DNA of 27,642 nt from Polysphondylium violaceum (Eukaryota; Evosea; Eumycetozoa; Dictyosteliales; Dictyosteliaceae). The notes below the pieces were generated by a model. That model had not been told where the DNA came from. It worked only from the letters and a program-made list of their open reading frames with translations, and ran no database searches. A program made the translations under genes and the position numbers. Shown in pieces: positions 27,597 to 27,642 of the stretch (the first letter of the stretch is position 1; every line of letters starts with the position of its first letter). Location: assembly GCA_000277445.1 (NCBI GenBank), contig AJWJ01000303.1, positions 1-27,642 of the forward strand, given 5' to 3'.

Positions 27597-27642
27597 AAGA
27601 TTAAATTCATAGTTAATTTCATTATTATTACTATTATTATTA
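27597..27642. other. 5' flank of LRR copy 3, AAT/AGT triplets at window edge
   Basis: The flank (minus sense TAATAATAATAGTAATAATAATG then AACTATGAATTTAATCTT) is homologous to the flank of copy 1 (about 190-240, ACTATGAGTTTAATCTT). The window ends in the simple triplet run, as it also begins in one. Confidence 0.6.

Overview
The window reads as nuclear DNA of a dictyostelid social amoeba. It is very AT-rich, with A/T homopolymers and (AAC)n/(AAT)n triplets. Coding regions carry Asn-, Gln- and Ser-rich runs, and introns are short, AT-rich and GT..AG. Genes are packed on both strands, and several products (VIT/vWA protein, ACBP-ankyrin, TBC1D5-type RabGAP) fit this group. Some genes use more C/G-ending codons than is typical of Dictyostelium discoideum, so another dictyostelid is more likely; I cannot fix the species.

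Layout. Positions 1-763 hold the Asn-rich C-terminal end of one gene and then a start-less copy of a small leucine-rich-repeat (LRR) gene, reading right. Positions 764-2061 hold a perfect 39-bp inverted repeat, a small coding-like remnant beside a T23 tract, and a tRNA-Cys(GCA) gene. From 2.3 to 14.9 kb there is a dense block: a two-exon acidic TPR protein with a mitochondrial-type N-terminus, uroporphyrinogen decarboxylase, phytochelatin synthase (convergent with it, 35 bp apart), a 766-residue protein of unknown family, a two-exon VIT/vWA protein, a two-exon acyl-CoA-binding/ankyrin protein and a two-exon mitochondrial ribosomal protein of mL59 type. A three-exon AMPK-related kinase lies at 15.15-17.67 kb. 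About 3.1 kb follow with no convincing gene. Then come a secreted CBM9/DOMON-like protein, a four-exon TBC1D5-type RabGAP and a three-exon phosphopantothenoylcysteine synthetase. The right end holds a decayed LRR copy and an intact LRR copy, both reading left.

The LRR copies and their shared spacer therefore lie in inverted orientation at the two ends, both reading inward. This may be a real inverted duplication around a 25-kb gene block, or a contig that stops in a dispersed repeat family.

Most genes are housekeeping (heme, CoA and metal-thiol metabolism, mitochondrial translation, retromer/Rab traffic, AMPK-type signalling) and share no obvious pathway. The splice models given here were built by eye: each keeps the reading frame, with one exception. 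In the kinase gene the first exon is out of frame across an A13 run. I see no CRISPR array, prophage or complete transposon. The most unusual items are the terminal inverted LRR cassettes, the perfect hairpin, the repeated bipartite motif next to the tRNA, and recurring TTTGCACC / G-rich boxes.
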